This document shows, piece by piece, positions 52,099 to 61,451 of a DNA stretch of 64,000 nucleotides (the first letter of the stretch is position 1; each line of letters starts with the position of its first letter). The stretch is from SHVO01 sp041905795. Its GTDB lineage: Bacteria; Pseudomonadota; Alphaproteobacteria; Rhodospirillales; Rhodospirillaceae. Below the pieces are notes generated by a model. That model was not told where the DNA came from. It saw only the letters and a program-made list of their open reading frames with translations, and did not search any database. Both the position numbers and the translations under genes were made by a program. Location of the stretch: contig JAYRKL010000002.1 in NCBI GenBank assembly GCA_041905795.1, positions 62,001 through 126,000 of the forward strand, given 5' to 3'.

Positions 52099-54795
52099 TT
52101 ATGCGGATGCGGCCCCAAGTTGTGGGCTTTGAGGCGCGTCGGACACCAGGCGGATTTCTGCAGCACGCCGCAGGTAATACCACCAGGTCACGAAAACGCA
52201 GGACGCGTAGTAGACAATGAACAGGATCAGGGCAGATTCCGCGCTGCCGGTATGCGCGATCGATGTGCCGTAGCTCTTCGGAATAAGGAAGCCGCCGTAC
52301 GCGGCGACCGCCGCGATGACGCCGATCGCGGGCGTCGTTTCGCGAGCCACGGCACGGCGATCGATCCCTTTGCCTTGAGCCGTCATCAGCGCGGCGACTG
52401 ACCGGCTGAAGACGACCGGAATCATCTGATAGGTGGCGGCATTGCCGACGCCGCTCGCGACGAATAGCAGCATGAAGGACGCGAAAAAGATCGAAAAGGC
52501 CGCGGGTCCGCTCCCGAGACGCAGCGCGTAGGCTACGCCGACAACCGTCAGCGCCATCACCACGAATGAGGCAATGGCCACTCTTGCGCCGCCGAACCGG
52601 TCGGCGAGCCAGCCGCTGCCGGCCCGGGCCAGCGCGCCAAGCAGCGGCCCCAAGAACGCATAGGCCATTGGGTTCACGTCGGGAAACTGGGTCTTCGTCA
52701 GCAGCGGAAAGGCCGCGGAGAACCCGATGAAGGAGCCGAAGGCCCCGGTGTAGAGCCAGCACAGAACCCAGGTGTGCTTGCGCTTGAAGACGACGAGCTG
52801 CTGAAGGAATGAGGCGCGCATTTCAGCGATGTCGTTCATGCCGAACCAGGCGGCGAAGGTGGACGCCATGATGAACGGCACCCAGACGAAGCCGGCATTC
52901 TGCAGCCACAGCTTGCCCTCGGCACCTTGAGGCAGGCCGCCCCTCGCGCCGAAGACGGCGGTGGTGATGACGAGAGGCACGATAAACTGCACGGCGCTGA
53001 CGCCGAGATTGCCCAGCCCGGCGTTCAGCGCGAGCGCATTCCCCTTCATGCGCTGCGGGAAGAACAGGCTGATATTGGCCATGCTCGAGGAGAAATTCCC
53101 GCCGCCAAGGCCGCATAGAAGCGAGAGCGTGACCATGACGCTGTAAGGCGTCTGCGGGTTCTGGACGGCAAAACCGATGCCGATGGCGGGGAGCAGCAGC
53201 ATGGCCGTGCTGAACACCGTCCAGGTCCGTCCGCCAAAGACCATGACGACGAAGGAATAGAACAGGCGCAGCGTGGCGCCCGAAAGACCCGGCAACGCCG
53301 CCAGCCAGAACAACTGATCGGTCGTGTATGTAAATCCGGCCGCCGGCAGACTGACGACGACGGCGCTCCAGACCATCCATATCGCGAACGCCAGGAGAAG
53401 CGCGGGGATCGAGATCCAGAGATTGCGCCGCGCGATGCGGTGTCCGTCCTTGTCCCAAAAAACCTGATCCTCCGGATTCCAGACCGTGAGCGCGTGATTG
53501 ACCTCGAGTCCCGGCAGGAAGCGGCGTGTCTCGGGTGCGACGTAGACACCACTCTCCATCTTGTGGATGGCAAAATGCATCCAGGTCAGATTGACGACGA
53601 CAATGAGGAACAGCAGCGCGAAACATGCCGTCCAGACGCCGAGAAGATCGTTCATGATCCCGAAGGCTATCGGCAGAACGAATCCGCCAAGACCGCCCAT
53701 GAGTCCGACCATGCCGCCGACCACGCCGATATGGTTGGGGTAGTAGTGCGGAATGTGTTTGTAGACGGCGGCCATGCCCATCGCCATGGCCGAGCCCAGA
53801 ACAAATGTGACGAAAGCAAATGTCGCCTCGTTGATCCCGACCGAGAATGCGATCGGAGCCTTTATCCCATGCACGACGAAGTCCGTAGATGGGTACGACA
53901 GAATGAATGTGCAGAGCACCGAGACGCCGAACGACCAGTACATCACGCGACGTGCGCCGATACGGTCCGCGAGCCATCCGCCCACCGCCCGCATCAAGCT
54001 GGCCGGCAAGGTAAACAGCGTTGTGAGGATGCCGGCCGTGACAAGATCGAGGCCGTACGCACCTATGTAGTAGCGCGGCAGCCAGAGCGACAGGGCCACA
54101 AAGCCGCCGAACACGAAGAAATAGTAGATGGAGAACCGCCAGACCTGGACATTGGTAAGCGGTGCCAGCTGTTCGGCCAGGGGGTGGGGCTGGGCCGCGG
54201 CTTCTTTTCTTGCCGCGGTCGCCGGGTCTTCCTGGCTGAAGAGCCAGAAGATCGCTGCGACAATAACCAGCGCTACCGCATAGATTTGTGTGAGATTGCG
54301 CCATCCATAAGCGTTGAGAACGAAAGGCGCGGCAAAGCTGGTGAGTGCTGCCCCGAGATTGCCGATGCCGAAAAGCCCCAGCGCCATGCCTTGACGGTCT
54401 TGCGGATACCACCGCGACACATAGGCCACCCCCACGGCGAACGAACCGCCGGCAACTCCGACGGCGAGGGCGGCGAGCAGCATTGTCTCGTAACTCTGGG
54501 CAAAGGAGAGCAGTACGGCGGCGAGTGCCGTCGCGAGCATGAGGATGATGAAGATCCGCCGCCCCCCGAAGCGGTCCGACAGCATGCCAAAGACAATGCG
54601 GACGAGCGAACCGGACAGGATCGGTGTGGCGATAAGAAGAGCGAATTCCGTATCGAGGAGCTTCAGCTCACGCTTGATCTCCACGCCGGTAATGGAAAAC
54701 AGGGTCCACAGGGCGAAGCATCCGACAAAGGCGAAGGTGCTAAGGCCAAGGGCGCGCCATTGCTGGCCACTGGTGATCGGCGTTTGACCTGACAC
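52099..54795 (-). CDS. narK: fused NarK1-NarK2 nitrate/nitrite transporter
   Basis: 898 residues, two complete major-facilitator transporters in tandem (about 24 helices). The first half (about 1-410) has GGSFAVGVAYVSRWYPQDRQGMALG; the second (about 460-870) has GGGNFSSSMANISLFFPQRMKGNALALNAGLGNLG. These are the two nitrate-signature regions. Such NarK1-NarK2 fusions are known in Paracoccus, where one half is a nitrate/proton symporter and the other a nitrate/nitrite antiporter. It is the first gene of the leftward operon narK-narGHJI-PPIase. Confidence 0.93.
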   Translation of the reverse strand: MSGQTPITSGQQWRALGLSTFAFVGCFALWTLFSITGVEIKRELKLLDTEFALLIATPILSGSLVRIVFGMLSDRFGGRRIFIILMLATALAAVLLSFAQSYETMLLAALAVGVAGGSFAVGVAYVSRWYPQDRQGMALGLFGIGNLGAALTSFAAPFVLNAYGWRNLTQIYAVALVIVAAIFWLFSQEDPATAARKEAAAQPHPLAEQLAPLTNVQVWRFSIYYFFVFGGFVALSLWLPRYYIGAYGLDLVTAGILTTLFTLPASLMRAVGGWLADRIGARRVMYWSFGVSVLCTFILSYPSTDFVVHGIKAPIAFSVGINEATFAFVTFVLGSAMAMGMAAVYKHIPHYYPNHIGVVGGMVGLMGGLGGFVLPIAFGIMNDLLGVWTACFALLFLIVVVNLTWMHFAIHKMESGVYVAPETRRFLPGLEVNHALTVWNPEDQVFWDKDGHRIARRNLWISIPALLLAFAIWMVWSAVVVSLPAAGFTYTTDQLFWLAALPGLSGATLRLFYSFVVMVFGGRTWTVFSTAMLLLPAIGIGFAVQNPQTPYSVMVTLSLLCGLGGGNFSSSMANISLFFPQRMKGNALALNAGLGNLGVSAVQFIVPLVITTAVFGARGGLPQGAEGKLWLQNAGFVWVPFIMASTFAAWFGMNDIAEMRASFLQQLVVFKRKHTWVLCWLYTGAFGSFIGFSAAFPLLTKTQFPDVNPMAYAFLGPLLGALARAGSGWLADRFGGARVAIASFVVMALTVVGVAYALRLGSGPAAFSIFFASFMLLFVASGVGNAATYQMIPVVFSRSVAALMTAQGKGIDRRAVARETTPAIGVIAAVAAYGGFLIPKSYGTSIAHTGSAESALILFIVYYASCVFVTWWYYLRRAAEIRLVSDAPQSPQLGAASA

Positions 54796-54981
54796 GAGTC
54801 CCCCTTCGTATTGCGTTCACGCTGCGGCGGTTTGGCTCCGGCGTCTCATCACAACAACCGACCATCGCGGCCGGCGCGGCGGCAAAGACAGCGATCAAAC
54901 CCAAGGCCAGCAACGGCATACCCCGCGGCCAACCTCCGTCGGTCCACTCTTGAATCTCGCCGATGGCGCGCGGGGATGTCG

Positions 54982-54995
54982 TTGCGCCCGATCAA
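54982..54995. promoter_or_regulatory. degenerate FNR/DNR-type operator upstream of narK
   Basis: TTGCG-CCCG-ATCAA matches 8 of 10 specified positions of TTGAT-N4-ATCAA, with one half-site perfect. It lies 187 bp upstream of the narK start codon, plausible for an anaerobic activator if the leader is long. Nitrate reductase operons are normally controlled this way. Weaker than the site at 606-619. Confidence 0.4.
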
Positions 54996-55330
54996 CTCGC
55001 CCCCGATCTGTCTGTGTCATCATACACCTAGGGCCGTGATTTCCTTGCCGAATCCCGCCGATTGGAGCTGTTTGCGGACCGGCCGGAGGCCGCCCGGGCG
55101 GGGCTTCTGCCGCGCCTTGATCGAGGGACGGGTCCGAATCAGCCAATCCGATGGTGCCGGCGCCCAACGGCTTGTGCGCTTTATCGGTCCCGGGCGGGAT
55201 GTTCGGAGCCGTGGCGCGGTGTGGGCTCGCCACCACCGCGCTGCTGCCAGGGCAACAGCGCTGTCTGTTCCGCACCACGCCGCCGCCCGCCCGAGTCCGC
55301 AAAAGCGCAGGTCCTGGCGGACGCGGGCCT

Positions 55331-55347
55331 TTGGCATGCATCCTGCA
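55331..55347 (+). promoter_or_regulatory. sigma-54 (-24/-12) promoter of the activator gene
   Basis: TTGGCATG-N4-CTGCA: GG at 55333-55334 and GC at 55345-55346 are separated by the required 10 bases, and 11 of 13 consensus positions of TTGGCACG-N4-TTGCA match. It lies 130 bp upstream of the activator start codon. Confidence 0.6.
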
Positions 55348-55477
55348 TTGCTGTTTAAACACCAGGACATCTCCGGGGCTGCTGTTGTGTAGGATAAAAT
55401 TCTACCAATTTGGGGTTCTGGCCGGTGTTGGGGGAAGTAAATTGCCTCTTTAACCGCTTTCGTAGAGTGATTATCTC

Positions 55478-56584
55478 ATGACCGATCATGCCCTCCAGGC
55501 CGGCGACAAGGTTGTCACCTTCGACAATCCCAACGCCTATGCGCGCAGCATCCGGGCGACCGCCTTGGTGTTCGAGGACCCCGCGTCGCAGGCGCTGCAA
55601 GAGCGCATGGCGCGGGTGTCCCAGAGCGACGCCACGGTGCTGATCATCGGCGAGACCGGCACCGGCAAGGAACTGGTGGCGCGCCAGCTGCACCGCCTGA
55701 GTCCGCGGCGCGACAAGCCGTTCATCGCCGTCAACTGCGCGGCGCTGCCGGAGAACCTGGTGGAGAGCGAGCTGTTCGGCCATGAGCGCGGCGCCTTCAC
55801 CGGCGCGGTCGGCCAGCGCAAGGGCTGGTTCGAGGCCGCCAGCGGTGGAACCCTGTTCCTCGACGAGGTGGGCGACCTGCCGCTCGCCACCCAGGTGAAG
55901 ATCCTGCGCGCGCTGCAGGAACGCGAGATCAACCGCGTCGGCAGCCGCACGCCGATTGCGGTGGATGTGCGCTTCATCGCCGCCACCAACGTCAATCTCG
56001 AGGAGGCGGTGCGCGCCGGCCGCTTCCGCGAGGACCTCTACTATCGGCTCAATGTCGCCAAGCTCGATCTGCCGCCGCTGCGGGTCCGCCAGGGCGACAT
56101 CCTGCCGCTCGCGGACTACTTCCTGCGCCTCTACCAGGAACGCCTGGGCCTGGCGCCGGCGGTGCTGTCGAGCGAGGCGCGCGCCGCGCTCCTGGCCTAT
56201 CCCTGGCCGGGCAATATCCGCGAGCTGGAGAATGTGGTGCATCATGCGCTCCTGGTGATGCGCAACAACGTCATCCAGCCGCGCGATCTCAACTTCGCCG
56301 GCTACCGGCTGTTCACCGCGACCCGCGCGCCGTTTGACGCGCCGCAGCCGCCGGGGGCCGAGCGGGACGCGCGGCACCAGGCCGGGCAGGGGCACGACGG
56401 CCTGGTATCCGCGCTCAAGGCCGTGTTCGCGCGCGGCGGGGACGGCCTCTACGCCGAGATCGAGAAGACCGTGATCCAGACCGCCTTCGCCGCGGCCGGC
56501 GACAACCAGGTGCACGCCGCCAAGCTGCTGGGCGTCAGCCGCAACATCCTGCGCCACCGCATGAAGATTTACGGACTCCTGTGA
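55478..56584 (+). CDS. sigma-54-dependent transcriptional activator without a receiver domain
   Basis: 368 residues. A short N-terminus (about 30 residues) leads into an AAA+ domain: Walker A GETGTGKE (58-65), GAFTGA (105-110), Walker B GGTLFLDEVGDLP and the arginine region FREDLYYRLNV, then a C-terminal Fis-type helix-turn-helix (NQVHAAKLLGVSRNILRHRMKIYGLL). No receiver, GAF or PAS domain, so it resembles PspF or SfnR-like activators that are controlled by abundance or a separate inhibitor. Neighbouring sulfate-binding and redox genes favour the SfnR-like, sulfur-limitation option. It is preceded by a sigma-54 promoter. Confidence 0.9.
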   Translation: MTDHALQAGDKVVTFDNPNAYARSIRATALVFEDPASQALQERMARVSQSDATVLIIGETGTGKELVARQLHRLSPRRDKPFIAVNCAALPENLVESELFGHERGAFTGAVGQRKGWFEAASGGTLFLDEVGDLPLATQVKILRALQEREINRVGSRTPIAVDVRFIAATNVNLEEAVRAGRFREDLYYRLNVAKLDLPPLRVRQGDILPLADYFLRLYQERLGLAPAVLSSEARAALLAYPWPGNIRELENVVHHALLVMRNNVIQPRDLNFAGYRLFTATRAPFDAPQPPGAERDARHQAGQGHDGLVSALKAVFARGGDGLYAEIEKTVIQTAFAAAGDNQVHAAKLLGVSRNILRHRMKIYGLL

Positions 56585-57222
56585 TGCCTCGCGCGCAGAC
56601 ACCGTTCATCGATCATCACTTGCCGGTTCCGGCGGTTTTCGCCCTGGCGCCGGCGATCTTGCCGACGGTTTTAATCGTGCCCGGCCTCGACGGCTCGGGC
56701 CCGGAGCATTGGCAGTCCTATTGGGAACGCGAGCGCGGCGATTGCCGGCGCGCCGACCTGGGCGAATGGCACGACCCGGCGCCGGCGCGCTGGGTGGAGC
56801 GCCTCGAGGCGGCGGTGCGCGGTATCGCCGGGCCGGTGGTGCTGGCCGCCCATAGTCTGGGATGCGTCACCACTGCGCTCTGGGCCAGCCGCCGCGCTGA
56901 CGATCAAAGTGCTGGCGATCAAAGTATGTGCGATGCGCGCGTTGTCGGCGCGCTGCTGGTGGCGCCGTGCGATCCCGAAGCCCCAGAGGCCTGTGAACGG
57001 TTGCGGCGCTTCGCGCCTGCCCCGCGGATGCGGCTGCCGTTCCCCAGCACCGTCGTCGCCAGCACCAACGACCCTTACGCCACCGTCGCCCGGTCGCGCG
57101 AGATGGCGGCGGCCTGGGGATCGGATTTCGTCGGCACCGGCGCCCTCGGGCATATCAACGCCCGCTCGAACCTGGGCGCCTGGGCGGACGGTCAGAGACT
57201 ACTCGGCACATTCCTGGAATAG
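56584..57222 (+). CDS. RBBP9/YdeN-family serine hydrolase
   Basis: 212 residues. PTVLIVPGLDGSGPEHWQSYWE is the family signature, then the nucleophile AAHSLGC, the acid in STNDPY and the histidine in GALGHIN. Small stand-alone hydrolase of unknown substrate, frequently next to sulfur-metabolism genes. Start ATG 56584 shares its A with the TGA of the activator gene, so the two are translationally coupled. A short insertion with repeated DDQSAGDQS after the second strand is unusual. Confidence 0.82.
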   Translation: MPRAQTPFIDHHLPVPAVFALAPAILPTVLIVPGLDGSGPEHWQSYWERERGDCRRADLGEWHDPAPARWVERLEAAVRGIAGPVVLAAHSLGCVTTALWASRRADDQSAGDQSMCDARVVGALLVAPCDPEAPEACERLRRFAPAPRMRLPFPSTVVASTNDPYATVARSREMAAAWGSDFVGTGALGHINARSNLGAWADGQRLLGTFLE

Positions 57223-57231
57223 GAGACGATC

Positions 57232-57732
57232 ATGAAAGCGAAGTCCTTGATCCTGGCGGCGATGCTCGTTGCCGCCCCGGCGGCGCTGGCCGCGCCGCAA
57301 GCACCCCGAACCGCCGCGGTCAAACTGCAGGCGCCGCTGCCGCTCCCCTATGACGAAGCCGGCGACGCCCACGCGGCGGTGGCTGCGGCGATCGCTAGGG
57401 CTAAAACTTCCGGCAAGCATCTGCTGATCGATTTCGGCGGCAGCTGGTGCCCCGACTGCCGCGCGTTCTCCGGCGTTCTGGAACTGCCCGACGTGGCGCC
57501 CGCCATCAAACGCGATTTTGAATTCGTCGCGGTCGACGTCGGCCGCTTCAACAAGAACCTCGATATCGCCGCCGCTTACGGCGTGACCATCAAGGCGGCG
57601 CCGACGGTGGTCATCCTCGATCCGGCGGGCAAGTTCGTGAACGCCGGCAATCCGACCGCGCTGTCCAACGCCCGCGCCATGACGCCGCAGGCGATCGTAG
57701 ACACCGTCTACGGTTGGATCGGCGCGCGCTGA
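57232..57732 (+). CDS. exported thioredoxin-like protein
   Basis: 166 residues: signal peptide (MKAKSLILAAMLVAAPAALA), then a thioredoxin fold with active site C73-P-D-C76 (SWCPDCRAFSG), cis-Pro region KAAPTVVILDP and FEFVAVDVGRFNKNLDIA. WCPDC differs from the WCGPC of thioredoxin and is common in thioredoxin_7/DUF255-like periplasmic disulphide proteins. Probably reduces or isomerises disulphides, or handles a sulfur substrate. A terminator-like hairpin follows. Confidence 0.85.
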   Translation: MKAKSLILAAMLVAAPAALAAPQAPRTAAVKLQAPLPLPYDEAGDAHAAVAAAIARAKTSGKHLLIDFGGSWCPDCRAFSGVLELPDVAPAIKRDFEFVAVDVGRFNKNLDIAAAYGVTIKAAPTVVILDPAGKFVNAGNPTALSNARAMTPQAIVDTVYGWIGAR

Positions 57733-57751
57733 CTGCGCGTCTGCCAGCAGC

Positions 57752-57790
57752 TGCTGACTGAGCAACAGTGACGCTGTTGCCCAGTCAGCA
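57752..57790 (+). terminator. terminator-like hairpin after the thioredoxin gene
   Basis: 17-bp arms TGCTGACTGAGCAACAG / CTGTTGCCCAGTCAGCA (one mismatch) with a 5-base loop, 20 bp after the thioredoxin stop. It separates the activator operon from the sigma-54 promoter at 57830. No U-run follows. Confidence 0.55.
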
Positions 57791-57829
57791 GAAGATCGAG
57801 AAAGCGCTCAAAAAGCTCACAACTCCGTC

Positions 57830-57845
57830 TGGCACGCCCTGTGCA
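57830..57845 (+). promoter_or_regulatory. sigma-54 (-24/-12) promoter of the sulfate-binding protein gene
   Basis: TGGCACG-CCCT-GTGCA has GG at 57831-57832 and GC at 57843-57844 with exactly 10 bases between, and the -24 element is perfect. It lies 33 bp upstream of the start codon, so transcription would start about 20 bp before it. Confidence 0.7.
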
Positions 57846-57877
57846 TTGTTCCCTGGACCGACAAAAGGACAGAGAAC

Positions 57878-58915
57878 ATGAAGCATCTTCCGGCCCTCGA
57901 TCGGCGGCATCTCGCCGACGCCCTCGCGCTCGCGGCGCTCACCTTCCTGGCGCTGATCATTCTCGGCGCGGGTCACGCCCATGCCGCCGCCCGCACGCTG
58001 CTCAATGTCTCCTATGACCCGACGCGCGAGCTGTACCAGGACTACAACGCCGCCTTCGCCAAATACTGGAAGGAAAAGACCGGCGACACCGTCACCATCC
58101 AGCAGTCGCACGGCGGCTCCGGCGGCCAGGCCCGCGCGGTGATCGATGGTCTCAAGGCCGACGTTGTCACCCTGGCGCTGGCTTACGACATCGACACTAT
58201 CGCCGACCGCACCAAGGGCATCCCCGCTGATTGGCAGAAGCGGCTGGAGCACAACAGCACGCCCTACACCTCGACCATCGTGTTCATCGTGCGCAAAGGC
58301 AATCCCAAGGCGGTCAAGGATTGGCCCGACCTCGCCAAATCCGGCGTGCAGGTGATCACCCCCAACCCGAAAACCGGCGGTGGCGCGCGCTGGAACTACC
58401 TCGCCGCCTGGGGCTACGGCCTCAAGAAACTCGGCAGCCCAGACAAGGCCCGCGAACTGGTGGCCGCGATCTACAAGAACGCGCCGGTGCTGGATTCAGG
58501 CGCGCGCGGGTCGACCGTCACCTTCACCCAGCGCGGCATCGGCGACGTCGCCATTTCCTGGGAAAACGAGGCCTTCCTCGTCCTCAAGGAGTTCCCCGGC
58601 CAGTATGAAGTCGTGACGCCGTCCATCAGCATCCTGGCCGAACCTCCGGTCAGCGTCGTCGACAAGACCGCGGACGCCAAGGACAACCGGCCGCTGGCGG
58701 AAGAATACCTGAAACATCTCTATTCACCGGAAGCGCAGCGCATCATCGCCAGGCATTTCTATCGCCCGCGCGATGAAAGCGCCGTGGCGGCAGCGGGGAT
58801 CGCCTTCGCCAAGGTGGAGCTGTTCACCGTCGACGAGGTGTTCGGGGGCTGGCGCAAGGCCCAGGCCGAACACTTCAACGATGGCGGCGTTTTCGACCAG
58901 ATCTACCAGCCGTAA
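57878..58915 (+). CDS. sulfate/thiosulfate ABC transporter substrate-binding protein
   Basis: 345 residues. A signal peptide (ending GAGHAHAAA) and the family opening TLLNVSYDPTRELYQDYNAAFAKYW are followed by QSHGGSGGQARAVIDGLKADVVTLALAYD, NPKTGGGARWNYLAAWGYG and DISWENEAFL-type blocks (here VAISWENEAFLVLKEF) that bind the sulfate oxyanion in Sbp/CysP. It delivers sulfate to a CysTWA-type importer; those genes are not present here. It is controlled by its own sigma-54 promoter. Confidence 0.9.
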   Translation: MKHLPALDRRHLADALALAALTFLALIILGAGHAHAAARTLLNVSYDPTRELYQDYNAAFAKYWKEKTGDTVTIQQSHGGSGGQARAVIDGLKADVVTLALAYDIDTIADRTKGIPADWQKRLEHNSTPYTSTIVFIVRKGNPKAVKDWPDLAKSGVQVITPNPKTGGGARWNYLAAWGYGLKKLGSPDKARELVAAIYKNAPVLDSGARGSTVTFTQRGIGDVAISWENEAFLVLKEFPGQYEVVTPSISILAEPPVSVVDKTADAKDNRPLAEEYLKHLYSPEAQRIIARHFYRPRDESAVAAAGIAFAKVELFTVDEVFGGWRKAQAEHFNDGGVFDQIYQP

Positions 58916-58958
58916 CGGCGTCTTAGCTCTCTCCAAAATTCACGTAAGGACGTACCCC

Positions 58959-61451
58959 ATGACCAAGCGCCGCTCGAACTTTGCCTATCGCCTGCTGGGG
59001 TCGGTCGCGCTGACCGTGCTCGCGTCGGCCGCTTGGGCCGATGACGCCGCTGTCCAGACCGCCGCCGCCGAAACGCAAACCGCGGCAGCGCAGACCGCAC
59101 CCGCGCGTGTCGGCCCGATCGAGGAAATCGTCGTCACCGCCCGCCGGCGGGAAGAGAATGTCCAGGACGTGCCGGTGGCGATCACGGTGGTGGGCAGCGA
59201 CGTCCTCGACGCCCAGGGCGTCTACAACGTCAACCGGCTGACGCAGCTGCAGCCGAGCTTGCAGTTCTATTCGACCAACCCGCGCAACACCTTCGTCAAT
59301 ATCCGCGGGCTCGGCGCGCCGTTCGGCCTCACCAACGACGGCTTCGAGCAGGGCGTCGGCATCTACGTCGATCAGGTCTATTACAACCGCATCGCCTCGG
59401 CGACCCTGGACTTCGTCGACGTGCAACAGGTCGAGACCCTGCGCGGGCCCCAGGGCACGCTTTACGGCAAGAACACCACCGCCGGCGCCATCAATATCAC
59501 CACCCGCGCGCCCAGCTTCGATTTCGAAGGCAAGGCGGAAGTATCGGTGGGCAACGACGGCTTCAAGCAGGGCAAGGCCTCGGTCTCCGGCCCGTTGAGC
59601 GATCGCGTCGCGGCGCGCCTCAGCATCACCAACACCGGCCGCCGCGGCACCATCTACAATGTCGCGACCAATCAGTATGTGAATTCGCAGGACAATCTCG
59701 GCATCCGGTCATCGGTCCTGGTGGAAGCCAGTGACGACATCAAGATCACCGTGTCGGCGGACTACAACCTGCAGAACCCGATTTGCTGCGCCCAGATCTA
59801 CGCCCTGGTCGGCACCACGCAGCGCGTGGCCAACCGCCAGTATGCGGCGCTGACCGCGCGTTTCCCGGGGTACAAGGTGCCCAGCACCAATCCGTTCGAC
59901 CGCCTGACGGATCTCGACGCGCCCCTGGCCGCGCGCAATGAGATCGGCGGCGCTTCGGCGCTGGTGGAATGGAAGCTCGGCCCCGGCACGCTGACGTCGA
60001 TCAGCTCCTGGCGCTATTGGGATTGGGGTCCGAGGAACGACCGCGATTTCACCGGCCTGCCGATCTACACCAAGTCCGAGAACCCGACCAAGCAGGAGCA
60101 GGTGTCGCAGGAGTTCCGCTACAATTACGAGGCCGCGCAGTTCAACGCCGTGGTCGGCGCCTTCGGCTTCTACCAGAAGATCCGCACCAAGGGCGTCCAG
60201 GAGTCCGGCACGGCCGCCAGCGCCTGGCTGCTGGCACCCACCAGCGCGCTCTCGAACAACCCGGCGGTGCTGGGCGGCCTGCGCGCCGAGAACGACATCC
60301 GCCTCGACAACAACAGCTTCGCCACCTTCGCCAAGCTGAACTGGAACGCCACCGACCGGCTCACGGTCTCGCCGGGCCTGCGCGTCAACTACGACACCAA
60401 GAAGGGGCTCTATAACTCGGTCGTCACCGGCACCGCCTCGAACGGCACGCGCCAGATCGTCAGCAACGATCCCGCCAGCCCGTCCTACAACGACCCCTGG
60501 ACCGCCGCCCAGCGCGGCGTGCTGGCGTCGCAGTACTTCAAGGTTCCCTACGGCAAATGGGACCTCTCCTACGACCTCAACCTCGCCTACAAGGTCACCG
60601 ACGACGTCAACGCCTACGCCACCTACGCGCGGTCGTTCAAGACCGGCGGCGTGAACCTGAACGGCGTGCCCAGTCAGGCCAACGGCCTTCCTCAGCTCGA
60701 CGTCGCCATCATCAAGCCGGAGAAGGTCAACCACTTCGAGATCGGCCTGAAGAACCGGCTGTTCGATCATTTGGCGACCCTGAACGTGTCCGGCTTCTGG
60801 ACCCAGATCGACGACTTCCAGGCCAGCGTCATCAGCAACGTCAGCGGCAGCAACGTGCTGCGCGGTTACCTCGCCAACGCCGGCCAGGCCCGGGTGCGCG
60901 GCGTCGAAGCCGAAGTCTCGGTGCAGCCGACCGAACGGCTCAGCGCCTACCTCAGCGGCGCCTTGACCGATCACGCGTGGGTGCGTTTTGTCGATGCCCC
61001 GTGCCCGCCCGAACTGGCGGGCGGCGGCGCCGGCACACCGGTTGGCCCGGCCGCGACGCCCGGCGCCAACAGCCCGGCCAATTGCAACATCTCCGGCCAG
61101 TGGATGCCCGGCATCTCCAAGTGGGCGTTCTCCTGGGGCGGCGAATACAATGTGCCGACGCGGGTGTTCGGCCTTGAGGGCGCGGCTTACGCCGGCTACG
61201 ACGGCAACTACCGCTCCAAGTTCTCGTCCAACGCCTCGCGCTCCCTCTACACCGATGTCGCCGGCTATGCGCTGCACAATATCCGCTTCGGGTTCCGCAC
61301 CGACCGCTTCGACATTTTCGGCTGGGTGCGCAACGCCCTCGACCGGAACTACTTCGAATCCCTGGCGGTCACGCCCGGCAACACCGGCCTGATCTCCGCC
61401 CAACTCGGCGACCCGCGCACCTTTGGCGCCACCGTCAAGGCGAAGTTCTGA
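58959..61451 (+). CDS. TonB-dependent outer-membrane receptor
   Basis: 830 residues. Signal peptide to about residue 28, an Ala/Gln/Thr-rich linker, and the TonB-box region EEIVVTARRREENVQDVP. A plug domain follows with NIRGLGAPFG and ETLRGPQGTLYGKNTTAGAINITTRAP, then a 22-strand barrel ending in FGATVKAKF with the terminal aromatic. It takes up an unknown large or scarce substrate. Downstream of the sulfate-binding protein (43 bp) on the same strand, so the ligand may be an organosulfur compound or sulfate ester, but that is inference. Confidence 0.9.
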   Translation: MTKRRSNFAYRLLGSVALTVLASAAWADDAAVQTAAAETQTAAAQTAPARVGPIEEIVVTARRREENVQDVPVAITVVGSDVLDAQGVYNVNRLTQLQPSLQFYSTNPRNTFVNIRGLGAPFGLTNDGFEQGVGIYVDQVYYNRIASATLDFVDVQQVETLRGPQGTLYGKNTTAGAINITTRAPSFDFEGKAEVSVGNDGFKQGKASVSGPLSDRVAARLSITNTGRRGTIYNVATNQYVNSQDNLGIRSSVLVEASDDIKITVSADYNLQNPICCAQIYALVGTTQRVANRQYAALTARFPGYKVPSTNPFDRLTDLDAPLAARNEIGGASALVEWKLGPGTLTSISSWRYWDWGPRNDRDFTGLPIYTKSENPTKQEQVSQEFRYNYEAAQFNAVVGAFGFYQKIRTKGVQESGTAASAWLLAPTSALSNNPAVLGGLRAENDIRLDNNSFATFAKLNWNATDRLTVSPGLRVNYDTKKGLYNSVVTGTASNGTRQIVSNDPASPSYNDPWTAAQRGVLASQYFKVPYGKWDLSYDLNLAYKVTDDVNAYATYARSFKTGGVNLNGVPSQANGLPQLDVAIIKPEKVNHFEIGLKNRLFDHLATLNVSGFWTQIDDFQASVISNVSGSNVLRGYLANAGQARVRGVEAEVSVQPTERLSAYLSGALTDHAWVRFVDAPCPPELAGGGAGTPVGPAATPGANSPANCNISGQWMPGISKWAFSWGGEYNVPTRVFGLEGAAYAGYDGNYRSKFSSNASRSLYTDVAGYALHNIRFGFRTDRFDIFGWVRNALDRNYFESLAVTPGNTGLISAQLGDPRTFGATVKAKF

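Larger units (their letters stand above)
54796..55477. other. divergent regulatory region between nar and the sigma-54 activator (682 bp)
   Basis: No supported coding sequence; open frames here are Arg/Pro-rich noise. It contains a half-conserved FNR-type box at 54982-54995 (leftward, nar promoter) and a sigma-54 promoter at 55331-55347 (rightward), listed separately. The final AT-richer 80 bp (AAAATTCTACCAATTTGGGG) form the activator leader. Confidence 0.5.

Noticed and set aside
52088..52762. N-terminal extension of NarG
   Set aside because: It overlaps narK in another frame; the conserved NarG start MSHLLDRLTFF is at 52087.
54811..55392. 193-codon frame in the nar/activator intergenic region
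   Set aside because: Arg/Pro-rich product with no domain; it crosses the sigma-54 promoter and is better explained as noncoding GC-rich DNA.
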